DNA of 64,000 nt, from the NCBI RefSeq assembly GCF_025137375.1, contig NZ_CP073720.1:1326501-1390500 (forward strand), read 5' to 3'. Both the position numbers and the translations under genes were made by a program. This stretch comes from Dactylosporangium fulvum (GTDB lineage: Bacteria > Actinomycetota > Actinomycetes > Mycobacteriales > Micromonosporaceae). Shown in pieces: positions 52,642 to 60,978 of the stretch. The number at the start of each line of letters is the position of its first letter. Positions within the stretch are counted from its first letter, which is position 1. The notes under the pieces were generated by a model. It was not told the DNA's origin, made no database searches, and saw nothing but the letters and a program-made list of their open reading frames with translations.

Positions 52642-54126
52642 GTGCGTAAGTGGCTCCTGGGCGGCCTCGGCCTGCTGCTTCTGCTCTGCGGAGGCGGGGT
52701 CGCCGCGATCACCTGGTCCTTCACCCGGGCCGGGATCGACACGACCGGTAAGGTCGAGTTCGAGCGGGCGCTGCGGATTCCGCCCCTCGCCCAGTCTACT
52801 GTGGACAAAGACGGCCGGCGGGTCTTCGAGCTGCGCGCGCAGGCCGGCGAGAGTGACCTGGGGCACGGCGCGACCCGCACGTGGGGCTACAACGGGTCGT
52901 ATCTCGGGCCGACGCTCCGGGCCGAGCGCGGCGAACAGGTCGTGGTGAACATCCGCAACGGCCTCGGCGAGTCGACCACGGTCCACTGGCACGGCATGCA
53001 CCTGCCCGCCCAGGCCGACGGCGGCCCGCACCGCCCGATCGTGGCCGGCGGCTCCTTCCAGGCGGCGTGGAAGCTGGACCAGCCGGCGGCGACCCTGTGG
53101 TACCACCCCCACCCGGACCAGCGCACGGAGGCGCAGGTCTACCGGGGGCTCGCCGGCATGTTCATCACCGACGACCCGGCCACCGACAGTGCGGCGCTCC
53201 CGCACGAGTACGGCGTCGACGACGTGCCCGTGATCGTGCAGGACAAGGACTTCGACGGCAGCCAGCTCAGCATGAGCGGCCGGTTCGGCAGCGACATCGG
53301 CGTGCTCGGCGACGAGATCCTCGTCAACGGCACCCCCGGACCGTATCTCGACGTGCCCACCGAGCTGGTCCGGCTGCGCCTGCTCAACGGCTCGACCGCC
53401 CGGATCTACAACTTCACGTTCTCCGACGGCCGCCCGTTCGCCCTGGTGGGCACCGACGGTGGGCTGCTCGAGGAGCCGTATCCCATGCGGCAGCTGCGCC
53501 TGTCGGTCGGCGAACGCGCCGAGATCGTGGTGGCGATGCAGCCGGGCGAACGGGTCACGCTGCGCAGCGTGAAGCCGCTGCCGGAGTTCGACTTCGGTAA
53601 CCGGAAGTTCAACGGCGGCGATGACTCGTTCGACGTGCTGCAACTGCGGGCCGCGCCGGCCCTGCGCAAGTCCACCGCGCTGCCGAAGACGCTGGTCGCC
53701 ACGCCCCGGCTGGACCCGAAGCAGGCGGCGAAGACGCGCGACTTCACGTTCTCCGACCGTGAGATCAACGACGACCGGATGGACATGGAGCGGGTCGACG
53801 CCGTGGTCGTCAAGAACACGATCGAGGTGTGGAACGTGCGCAACGGCCACGACACCCCGCACAGCTTCCACATCCACGACGTGCAGTTCCAGGTGCTGAC
53901 GGTGGACGGCGCCGCACCGCCGCCGCAACTGGGCGGCTGGAAGGACACGATCTTCCTGGAGCCGCGGAAGCGCTACTCGGTCATCGCCCGGTTCTCGGAC
54001 TACGCCGACCCGACGACCGCCTACATGTTCCACTGCCACGTCCTGAAGCACGAGGACGAGGGCATGATGGGCCAATTCGTGATCGTGGAGAAGGCGGGCG
54101 ACAAACCGCGGCTGGCGCACGGGTGA
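52642..54126 (+). CDS. Multicopper oxidase
   Basis: The 494-residue protein has an N-terminal export or anchor helix (LLGGLGLLLLLCGGGVAAITW). The cupredoxin domains contain all copper motifs: HWHGMHL, WYHPHPDQ, HSFHIHDVQF and HCHVLKHEDEGMM. The final Met is the axial type 1 ligand typical of bilirubin oxidase/CotA/CueO-like enzymes. It would oxidise metals or phenolics with oxygen outside the cell. The starting GTG 52642 has AAGGGAACG upstream. Confidence 0.94.
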   Translation: MRKWLLGGLGLLLLLCGGGVAAITWSFTRAGIDTTGKVEFERALRIPPLAQSTVDKDGRRVFELRAQAGESDLGHGATRTWGYNGSYLGPTLRAERGEQVVVNIRNGLGESTTVHWHGMHLPAQADGGPHRPIVAGGSFQAAWKLDQPAATLWYHPHPDQRTEAQVYRGLAGMFITDDPATDSAALPHEYGVDDVPVIVQDKDFDGSQLSMSGRFGSDIGVLGDEILVNGTPGPYLDVPTELVRLRLLNGSTARIYNFTFSDGRPFALVGTDGGLLEEPYPMRQLRLSVGERAEIVVAMQPGERVTLRSVKPLPEFDFGNRKFNGGDDSFDVLQLRAAPALRKSTALPKTLVATPRLDPKQAAKTRDFTFSDREINDDRMDMERVDAVVVKNTIEVWNVRNGHDTPHSFHIHDVQFQVLTVDGAAPPPQLGGWKDTIFLEPRKRYSVIARFSDYADPTTAYMFHCHVLKHEDEGMMGQFVIVEKAGDKPRLAHG

Positions 54127-54300
54127 GGTAATTCGAGGTGCCGGGCCCCCCGTGGCGGCGCGGGGCCCGGCACGTCTCGCAAGCGTTCCGTCGTCCCCGT
54201 GTGCGTCGGCCCTGCGGCGGTGGCAACCCAACGAGAACAGCTTTGTGACGGGCATGACACATCGATCAATGCCCCCGTGTCAAGAGTCAGGTGTCAGGGA

Positions 54301-54825
54301 TCACCGTGGCGCACCGAGGTGTCGGCGCAGCGCGACCGGAAGATCTCCCTCGGTGTCGGTCCAGGCCGTGTGGCCGTCGGGGCGGACCAGGACGCGGGTG
54401 CCGGAGGGCGCCGCCAGCAACCGGTCGGCGTAGCCGGACGGTGCCTCCGCCGGGCCGAGCAGCACGTGCCGTCCGGCGCGCAGCAGCTCGTACAACCGCT
54501 TGCCGGACGGCAGGGTGACGTCGGGCTGGCGTGGGGCGTCCGGGTAGCCGATGCCGATGCCGGAGACCGTGCCGGCGGCCTTGCGCATGACGGCCGGCAC
54601 GCGCAGCAGCGCCCCGCCGAGCAGGTCACGCCCGGCCCGGGCGGCCCGTGATCGGAGCATGGCCATCCGGATCAGCCCGCCGCTGCTGCGCAGCACCAGC
54701 GCGCCCACCGGGTGCCGCTCGTCGTGGTACGTGTCGAGCAGCCCGTCCGGCGCCCAGCCCTGCGCGACGGCGGCGAGCTTCCAGCCGAGGTTCGCGGCGT
54801 CCTGCAGGCCGGTGTTCGTAGGCAA
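54301..54825 (-). pseudogene. 5'-truncated FAD-dependent monooxygenase
   Basis: The 174-codon frame begins inside the conserved flavin monooxygenase motif TNTGLQDAANLGWKLAAVAQG and runs to a normal C-terminal domain. The roughly 280 N-terminal residues with the FAD-binding GxGxxG fold are missing. Upstream DNA on the same strand has a promoter-like TTGACA near 54841 and a palindromic operator, so a deletion seems to have fused promoter and gene end. The product cannot bind FAD normally. Confidence 0.85.
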
Positions 54826-54840
54826 ACATCCGAAACGATG

Positions 54841-54854
54841 TCAACGCTCGTTGA
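54841..54854. promoter_or_regulatory. Palindromic operator TCAACGCTCGTTGA
   Basis: TCAACG and CGTTGA flank CT, a perfect palindrome of the type bound by TetR-family regulators. It sits 15 bp upstream of the truncated monooxygenase and about 60 bp before the divergent MFS start, overlapping a TTGACA hexamer on the minus strand. No tetR gene remains nearby. Confidence 0.55.
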
Positions 54855-54915
54855 AATAGCGATCAAGGCCACGTCGGGTTGACCTGAAGCCCACTTGAGA
54901 TGCGACGGTCAGCAC

Positions 54916-56334
54916 GTGCAGAACAGACGTGCCCTCACCGTCGGCATGGTCACGCTCGTCACGTTCGTCGCCTTCGAGGCGGTGGCCGTGACTGCGGCGA
55001 TGCCGACCGTCGCCCGCGCCCTCGACGGCGTCCCGCTCTACGGGTTCGCGTTCGGCGGGCCGCTCGCCACGAGCCTCATCGCGATGGTGCTCGCGGGAAG
55101 CTGGAGCGACCGGCGCGGGCCGGCGCAGCCGACGGCGATCGGCGTGGCCCTGTTCTGTCTCGGACTGCTCATCGCCGGGCTCGCGCCGGACATGTGGACC
55201 TTCGTGGCCGGCCGGCTGGTGCAGGGCTTCGGTGGCGGGCTGGTGACCGTCGCGCTCTACGTCGTCGTCGGTCGTGCGTACCCGAACGAGCAGCATCCGC
55301 GCGTCTTCTCCGCCCTCGCCGCGGCCTGGGTGCTGCCCGCCGTCGTCGGGCCGGCGGTCGCCGGGCTCATCGTCGAGCACATCGGCTGGCGCTGGGTCTT
55401 CCTGCTCGTGGTGATCGCGTCGGTACCGGCGATGCTGCTGATCTGGCCGCAGGTGCGCACGGTCACCGTCCCGCCCGCGGAGCGGACCGTCAACCGGCGC
55501 GTCCCGTGGGCGGTCGGCGCCGCCCTGAGCCTCGGGCTGCTGTACTTCGGCGGCCAGCACGTGGACCTCGCCGCGCTGGTCTACCTCGCGGCCGGCCTGG
55601 TCGGCGTCGTGGTGTGCGCGCCGCGCCTGCTGCCCAGGGGTACCCTCGCCGCGCGGCGCGGCCTGCCGAGCGTCGTACTCCTGCGCGGCCTGGCCGGCGC
55701 CGCGTTCGTGCAGACCGACGTCTTCATCCCGCTCATGCTGACCCGCGAGCGCGGCCTCAGCCCGTCGCTGGCCGGGCTGACCCTCACCGCCGGCGCGCTC
55801 TTCTGGTCGGCCGGCTCCTGGGTGCAGGCCCGCCAGGCGCAACGGCTCACCCCGGCGACCCGGCTGCGGATCGGCCTGGCCGCCATCGCGGTCGGTGTGC
55901 TGTCGGCCGTCGCGCTCGTCGTGACCACCGCTCCTGTCGCCGTCGTGCTGGTCGGCTGGGCGGTCGGCGGCTTCGGCATGGGCCTCGCGTACCCGACGAT
56001 GTCCGCGCTGGTGCTGAGCCTGTCCAAGCCGGGCACGCAGGGCGCCAACAGCTCCGCACTGCAGGTCGGTGACGCGCTGCTGACCACTACGGTGCTCGCC
56101 GTCGGCGGCTCACTGTTCGCCGCGCTCGTCGACGGGCACGGCCCGGCCGCGTACCTGGCGGCCTACGGCATCGCCTTGGTTCCGGCCCTGCTCGGCGTCT
56201 GGGTGGCGGGCCGGACGGCCCAGCCGAAGGTGGGCGAGGAGGAGGGGGAGGACACCCACCGGATACCAGAGGAGGTCGGTGGCGTCGAACGCCACGCCGA
56301 GGGCCAGCCGCGCGAGAACGCTGTGCGCGGATAG
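54916..56334 (+). CDS. MFS transporter
   Basis: The 472-residue protein has the drug-efflux MFS pattern: AAMPTVARALDG near helix 1 and GSWSDRRGPAQPTAIG with the conserved loop 2-3. The loop 4-5 region carries GRLVQGFGGGLVTVALYVVVG, and the protein has about a dozen helices to residue 430. It probably exports a small molecule. GTG 54916 is the likely start. The final 35 residues are highly charged and lie antisense to the DUF2809 gene, with which it overlaps by 225 bp. The palindrome at 54841 probably regulates it. Confidence 0.9.
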   Translation: MQNRRALTVGMVTLVTFVAFEAVAVTAAMPTVARALDGVPLYGFAFGGPLATSLIAMVLAGSWSDRRGPAQPTAIGVALFCLGLLIAGLAPDMWTFVAGRLVQGFGGGLVTVALYVVVGRAYPNEQHPRVFSALAAAWVLPAVVGPAVAGLIVEHIGWRWVFLLVVIASVPAMLLIWPQVRTVTVPPAERTVNRRVPWAVGAALSLGLLYFGGQHVDLAALVYLAAGLVGVVVCAPRLLPRGTLAARRGLPSVVLLRGLAGAAFVQTDVFIPLMLTRERGLSPSLAGLTLTAGALFWSAGSWVQARQAQRLTPATRLRIGLAAIAVGVLSAVALVVTTAPVAVVLVGWAVGGFGMGLAYPTMSALVLSLSKPGTQGANSSALQVGDALLTTTVLAVGGSLFAALVDGHGPAAYLAAYGIALVPALLGVWVAGRTAQPKVGEEEGEDTHRIPEEVGGVERHAEGQPRENAVRG

Positions 56335-56607
56335 CCTCGCTGGAACGTCGGTGAGCTGGGCAAACTCCACGAGCCAGCACCAGCCGAGCGCGACGGCGCC
56401 GGTGCCGAGCGGCTTCATCCGTGGCCATACGACCAGCAGCCCGGCGTAGACCATGGTCGCGTAGAGGGCCGTGCCGGAACGCTGCTCCAGGGCGTTGTTG
56501 CTCTCCAGGTAGCCGCCGCTGAGTGCCCGGATGCCGAACGCGAGGCCAATGGCGGCGACGACGGTCCCGAGCGCAAGCCCTCGAAAGGTCCGTGGCCGGA
56601 TCGACAT
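56110..56607 (-). CDS. DUF2809-family membrane protein
   Basis: The 165-residue protein has about four helices with the DUF2809 pattern: FGIRALSGGYLESNN, SGTALYATMVYAGLLVVW, WLVEFAQLTDVPARL and LARLALGVAFDATDLLWYPVG. The role of the family is unknown. The last 30-40 residues run on into the antisense of the MFS gene as a hydrophilic tail, suggesting the original stop was lost. ATG 56607 starts the conserved part. Confidence 0.83.
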   Translation of the reverse strand: MSIRPRTFRGLALGTVVAAIGLAFGIRALSGGYLESNNALEQRSGTALYATMVYAGLLVVWPRMKPLGTGAVALGWCWLVEFAQLTDVPARLSAHSVLARLALGVAFDATDLLWYPVGVLPLLLAHLRLGRPARHPDAEQGRNQGDAVGRQVRGRAVPVDERGEQ

Positions 56608-56646
56608 TCCCAGGATGGTAGCCAGCGCTCGCCGGCCGCCGCAGGG

Positions 56647-56652
56647 TAGCGT
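56647..56652 (+). promoter_or_regulatory. -10 element TAGCGT of a leaderless pepN transcript
   Basis: TAGCGT ends 7 nt before ATG 56660; no ribosome binding site is present. Confidence 0.5.
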
Positions 56653-56659
56653 CTCGATC

Positions 56660-59161
56660 ATGACAGAGCGGTCTGTTCGCAGTCTGACCCGTGCCGAGGC
56701 CGAGCGTCGTGCCCGGTTGTTGCGGGTCCGCTCCTACACCGTCGACCTCGATCTCACCGGATCGGCGGAGTACGTCTCCTCGGCCGTCATCGACTTCGCC
56801 TGCACCGAGCGGGACGCCGACACCTTCGTGGAGCTCAAGGGCGCGCGACTCGTCAAGGCCGTCCTCAACGGGCAGCCGCTCGACCCCGCGCGGCTCGACG
56901 GCAACCGGCTGCCGCTGACCGGCCTGCAAGCCGAGAACCGGCTCGAGGTCGAGGCCGTCGCGTCGTACTCGCACGGGGGCGAGGGCATCCACCGCTTCGT
57001 CGACCCGGAGGACGGCAAGGTCTACCTCTACGGGCAGGCGCCGCTCGACGACGCCCAGCGCATCTTCGCCTGCTTCGACCAGCCGGACCTCAAGGCGCCC
57101 ATCACACTGACGGTGACCGCACCTCCACAGTGGACGGTGCGCGGGAACGCGGCCGGGGCGCAGGTCGCACCCGGGCGGTGGGAGTTCGAGGCCACGCCGC
57201 CGCTGTCGACCTACCTCTTCAGCCTCCTCGCCGGCCCCTGGCACGTCCGGGCCGCCGAGCACGACGGGATCCCGCTCGGGCTGCTCTGCCGCCGCTCGCT
57301 CGCACCGCATCTCGACGCCGACGCCGAGGAACTGTTCTCGGCCACGGCCGCCGCCTTCGACCGCTACCACGCGCTGTTCGGCGTGCGGTACCCCTTCACG
57401 AAGTACGACCAGTCCTTCGTCCCCGAGTTCTCGGGCGGCGCCGTCGAGAACCCGGGCCTGGTCAACTTCCGCGAGGAGTTCCTGTTCCGCACCGTGGCCA
57501 CCGGCAGCGAACGCCTCCGGCGGTTCGTCGTGATGGCGCACGAACTGGCCCACATGTGGTTCGGCGACCTGGTGACCCTGCGGTGGTGGGACGACATCTG
57601 GCTCAACGAGGCGTTCGCCGAATACATGGGCTGGCGGGTCGCCGGGGAGACCGGCCGCCACCCGGCCGCGCTCGCCGACTTCGCGATCTGGCGGGAGCGC
57701 TGGGGGCACCTCGCCGACCAGCGGCCGTCGACGCACCCGGTCGCGCCCGACGACGTCACCGACACGGCGCTGGCGATGCTGAACTTCGACGGCATCTCCT
57801 ACGCCAAGGGCGCCGCCGCGCTGCGCCAACTGTCCGCGCTCATCGGCGACGACGTGTTCCTGACCGGCATCCGCGCGTACTTCGACCGCTTCCGCTTCGC
57901 CAACGCCACCCTCGCCGACCTGCTCGCGGTGCTCGGCGAGACGGCCGGCCGGGACCTGACCGGCTGGGCCGAGCTGTGGCTGCGCAGCACCGGCGCCAAC
58001 ACCCTGCGACCCGTGGTGACCCGCGCCGCCGACGGCACGCTCGAGACGCTGGCCGTCGAGCAGTCGGGCCGGCCGGTGCGGCCGCACAGCACAGCGGTCG
58101 CCGCCTACGCCTCCGACGGTTCGGTACGGCGTGTGCCGTTCACCATCGACCGTGACACCATCCTGCTGGACGGTTTCGCGGGCTCGCCGACCGGCACCGT
58201 GTTGCTGCTCAACGACGGCGACGGGACGTACGCGAAGGTCCGCCTCGACGACGGCAGCCGCGCCGCGCTTCCGGCGGTGCTGCCGGACCTGGACGACGCT
58301 CTGGCGCGGGCGGTGATCTGGACGGCGGTCATCGACGCGGTCCGCGACGCCCTCATGCCCCCGGCCGAGTTCCTCGGCCTGCTCGTGGCGGCCCTGCCGG
58401 CCGAACGTGAGGAGGGTGTCTTCGACGAGGTGCTCGCGTTCGCCCGGGACGGGCTGGCCCGGCGCGGGCTGATCCCGTTCGCCGCGCTGGCCGAGGTCTG
58501 CGCGACCGCGCTCGCGGGTGCCGCACCGGCGAGCGGCCGGCAGCTCACCATGGCCCGCGCCCTGGTGAGCGTCGCCGATGCCGGGGTGCTGCGGTCCTGG
58601 CTGGCGGGGCAGGACCTGCCCGACGGGCTCACCGTGGACGGCGGGCTGCGGTGGGCGCTGCTGCTGCGACTGGCCGTCCTCGGCGCGGCCGGCGAGGACG
58701 ACATCGCCGCCGAGGAACTGCGCGACCCGAGCGCCGCCGGGGCCGAGCGCGCCGCCGCCTGCCGGGCCGCCCTGCCGACGGCGGCGGCGAAGGCGAAGGC
58801 GTGGGACGTCCTTGTCGGCGACGAGCGGCCCCGGATCGCGATGGCGACCGCCGCGAACTTCTGGCAGCCGGGCCAGGAGAAGCTCACCGACCCGTACGTC
58901 GAGCGCTACTTCGCCGACGTGCCGGCCATCCTCGCCGGACGGTACGCGCTGGCCGGGCTGCAGGTCGTCCGGTTCAGCTTCCCGCAGTACGACACCCGGG
59001 CCCTGCCGCTGGCGGACGACATGCTGGCGCGGGCCGACCTCGACTCCTCGCTGCGGCGCGAGCTCGGCGACGGCGCCGACGAGCTCCGCCGCTGGATCCG
59101 CCTCGCCGAAAATTCTTCCGGGGCCGTTGTCGAAGCAACGGATCGCCGTTCGACGCGTTGA
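56660..59161 (+). CDS. pepN: Aminopeptidase N (M1 family)
   Basis: The 833-residue protein has zinc motif HELAHMWFGD at 294-303 and the third ligand in WLNEAFAEYMG. A C-terminal ERAP1-like helical domain follows. The substrate exopeptidase motif, usually G-A-M-E-N, reads GGAVENPG here. It removes N-terminal residues from peptides in the cytoplasm. The length (about 830-860) is normal for actinobacterial PepN. Confidence 0.95.
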   Translation: MTERSVRSLTRAEAERRARLLRVRSYTVDLDLTGSAEYVSSAVIDFACTERDADTFVELKGARLVKAVLNGQPLDPARLDGNRLPLTGLQAENRLEVEAVASYSHGGEGIHRFVDPEDGKVYLYGQAPLDDAQRIFACFDQPDLKAPITLTVTAPPQWTVRGNAAGAQVAPGRWEFEATPPLSTYLFSLLAGPWHVRAAEHDGIPLGLLCRRSLAPHLDADAEELFSATAAAFDRYHALFGVRYPFTKYDQSFVPEFSGGAVENPGLVNFREEFLFRTVATGSERLRRFVVMAHELAHMWFGDLVTLRWWDDIWLNEAFAEYMGWRVAGETGRHPAALADFAIWRERWGHLADQRPSTHPVAPDDVTDTALAMLNFDGISYAKGAAALRQLSALIGDDVFLTGIRAYFDRFRFANATLADLLAVLGETAGRDLTGWAELWLRSTGANTLRPVVTRAADGTLETLAVEQSGRPVRPHSTAVAAYASDGSVRRVPFTIDRDTILLDGFAGSPTGTVLLLNDGDGTYAKVRLDDGSRAALPAVLPDLDDALARAVIWTAVIDAVRDALMPPAEFLGLLVAALPAEREEGVFDEVLAFARDGLARRGLIPFAALAEVCATALAGAAPASGRQLTMARALVSVADAGVLRSWLAGQDLPDGLTVDGGLRWALLLRLAVLGAAGEDDIAAEELRDPSAAGAERAAACRAALPTAAAKAKAWDVLVGDERPRIAMATAANFWQPGQEKLTDPYVERYFADVPAILAGRYALAGLQVVRFSFPQYDTRALPLADDMLARADLDSSLRRELGDGADELRRWIRLAENSSGAVVEATDRRSTR

Positions 59162-59215
59162 TGAAGGCTGGTGATCCTGCCGGCCACGACGACACAACGT
59201 CACAGGGAGACCGAT

Positions 59216-59572
59216 ATGCGTTACATGCTGATGCACAAGTTCGACGACAAGAACCCGGCCGCCTGGTCGCCGACCCCCGAGTTCATCGGCCGGATGGGTG
59301 CCTTCATCGAGGAGGCGGTGAAGGCCGGGGTGTTCCTCGCCGGCGAAGGGCTGCGGCCGACCTCGGCCGGCGCCGCGAAGATCACCGTCAAGAACGGCAG
59401 CACGACCGTCGTCGACGGGCCGTTCGCCGAGGCGAAGGAGGTCATCGCCGGCTTCGCGATCCTCGACGTCCGGGACCTGGCCGAGGCCGTCGAGTGGAGT
59501 ACCCGGTTCGCCGCCCTCTTCGAGGACACCGAGATCGAGATCGAGGTTCGCCGGGTCTCTGAGTTCGAGTAG
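59216..59572 (+). CDS. YCII-related (DGPF-domain) protein
   Basis: The 118-residue protein has the YCII/DGPF fold: YMLMHKFDDKN at the start and TVVDGPFAEAKEVIAGFAILDV in the middle. Such proteins are regularly encoded next to ECF sigma factors of the ECF42 type, as here. Their biochemical role is unclear. ATG 59216 has AGGGAGA upstream. The sigma gene starts 35 bp later. Confidence 0.92.
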   Translation: MRYMLMHKFDDKNPAAWSPTPEFIGRMGAFIEEAVKAGVFLAGEGLRPTSAGAAKITVKNGSTTVVDGPFAEAKEVIAGFAILDVRDLAEAVEWSTRFAALFEDTEIEIEVRRVSEFE

Positions 59573-59595
59573 CGGTCCGTCCCCCGGCCTGGCGC

Positions 59596-59601
59596 TATGT
59601 T
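59596..59601 (+). promoter_or_regulatory. -10 element TATGTT of a leaderless sigma-factor transcript
   Basis: TATGTT ends 6 nt before GTG 59608 and could give the sigma factor its own leaderless transcript apart from the YCII gene. Confidence 0.5.
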
Positions 59602-59607
59602 GGGCCG

Positions 59608-60849
59608 GTGACGGCAACCGACACGAACAAGGCGATCGAGGCGGTCTGGCGGATCGAGGCGGCGCGGGTCATCGCCGGCGTCGCCCGGCTCGTCGGCGAC
59701 GTCGGGCTGGCGGAGGAGGTCGCGCAGGACGCGCTCGTCGCGGCGCTGGAACAGTGGCCGTCAGAAGGCGTCCCGCGAAACCCCGGGGCGTGGCTGACGA
59801 CCACCGCCAAGCGGCGAGCCATCGACCAGATCCGCCGTCGGCAGCGGTTCGAGCAGAACCTCCCCGAGCTTGTCCATCCGGAGGAGGCCGACACGTCCGA
59901 CTTCGACGCGGTCCTCGAAGAGGAGTCCATCGAGGACGACCTCCTGCGGCTCATCTTCACCTCGTGCCACCCGGTGCTGTCGCCGGAGGCGCGGGTCGCA
60001 CTCACCCTGCGGCTGCTCGGCGGGCTGTCCACCGACGAGATCGCCCGGGCGTTCCTGGTCCCGTCGCCGACGATCGGGCAGCGGATCAGCCGCGCCAAGA
60101 AGACCCTGGCCGACGCGCACGTGCCGTTTGAGTTGCCGGTCGGGCAGGACCGCACCGAGCGGCTCGCCTCCGTGCTGGAGGTCATCTACCTGATCTTCAA
60201 CGAGGGGTACTCGGCGACGGCGGGCGACGACTGGTTGCGCCCCGCCCTGTGCAAGGAGGCGATGCGCCTCGGCCGGGTCCTGGCGAGCCTGACGCCGGCC
60301 GAGCCGGAGGTCCACGGCCTCATCGCCCTGCTCGAGATCCAGGCGTCGCGCAGCGCGGCCCGCACCGGCCCGTCCGGCGAGCCGATCGTCCTGCTGGAGC
60401 AGGACCGGCGCCGCTGGGACCGGCTGCTGATCAGCCGGGGACTGGTCGCACTGGAGAAGGCCGAGGCGCTCGGCGGCGGGCTCTATACCCTCCAGGCCGC
60501 CATCGCAGCCTGTCACGCCCGGGCCCGCACGGCGGAGGAGACCGACTGGGTGATGATGGCCTCGCTCTACCGCCGTCTGGGTGAGGTCTTTTCGTCGCCG
60601 ATCGTGGAGCTGAACCGCGCCGTGGCGGTGTCCATGGCCGACGGCCCGGCGGCCGGCCTGGCGGTGCTGGATCCGCTGCTGGACGAGCCGGCGCTGCGCA
60701 ACTACCACCTGCTGCCGTCGGTCCGCGGCGACTTCCTGCTGAAACTCGGCCGCAGGACCGAGGCGAAGGAGGAGTTCGAGCGGGCGGCGTCGATGACGCG
60801 AAACGAGCGCGAACGCACGCTGCTGCTCGGTCGCGCCGCCGCCTGCTGA
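59608..60849 (+). CDS. ECF sigma factor of the ECF42 type
   Basis: The 413-residue protein has sigma-2 (EEVAQDALVAALEQWPSEGVPRNPGAWL, KRRAIDQIRRRQRF) and sigma-4 (LRLLGGLSTDEIARAFLVPSPTIGQRISRAKK). An extra C-terminal TPR-like domain of over 200 residues (EVIYLIFNEGYSA, LYTLQAAIAACHARA) follows. The fused C-terminal domain replaces a separate anti-sigma factor in this group. It would direct RNA polymerase to the YCII gene and others. GTG 59608 is chosen from the -10. Confidence 0.93.
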   Translation: MTATDTNKAIEAVWRIEAARVIAGVARLVGDVGLAEEVAQDALVAALEQWPSEGVPRNPGAWLTTTAKRRAIDQIRRRQRFEQNLPELVHPEEADTSDFDAVLEEESIEDDLLRLIFTSCHPVLSPEARVALTLRLLGGLSTDEIARAFLVPSPTIGQRISRAKKTLADAHVPFELPVGQDRTERLASVLEVIYLIFNEGYSATAGDDWLRPALCKEAMRLGRVLASLTPAEPEVHGLIALLEIQASRSAARTGPSGEPIVLLEQDRRRWDRLLISRGLVALEKAEALGGGLYTLQAAIAACHARARTAEETDWVMMASLYRRLGEVFSSPIVELNRAVAVSMADGPAAGLAVLDPLLDEPALRNYHLLPSVRGDFLLKLGRRTEAKEEFERAASMTRNERERTLLLGRAAAC

Positions 60850-60920
60850 CGGAGCCGGCCGCGCGGCGGCCCGTTCCACCCCTGGACCGCGAACCGCCGC
60901 GCGTATCGGAGGACACGGGC

Positions 60921-60949
60921 GGGCCGGCACCGTGGTCCGGTGCCGGCCC
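60921..60949. terminator. Hairpin between convergent sigma-factor and GH16 genes
   Basis: GGGCCGGCACC (60921-60931) and GGTGCCGGCCC (60939-60949) form a perfect 11-bp stem with a 7-nt loop. Confidence 0.75.
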
Positions 60950-60978
60950 TGTCATGAACAGGTCAGATCAACAGCGGG

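Noticed and set aside
52800..52808. Single DnaA-box match TGTGGACAA
   Set aside because: It is isolated and within the multicopper oxidase coding sequence, so it carries little weight compared with the two pairs.
56087..59617. Very long minus-strand open frame (about 1170 codons) opposite aminopeptidase N
   Set aside because: Shadow of the aminopeptidase and YCII genes caused by G/C third-position bias. The real minus-strand gene in this area is the DUF2809 protein in another frame.
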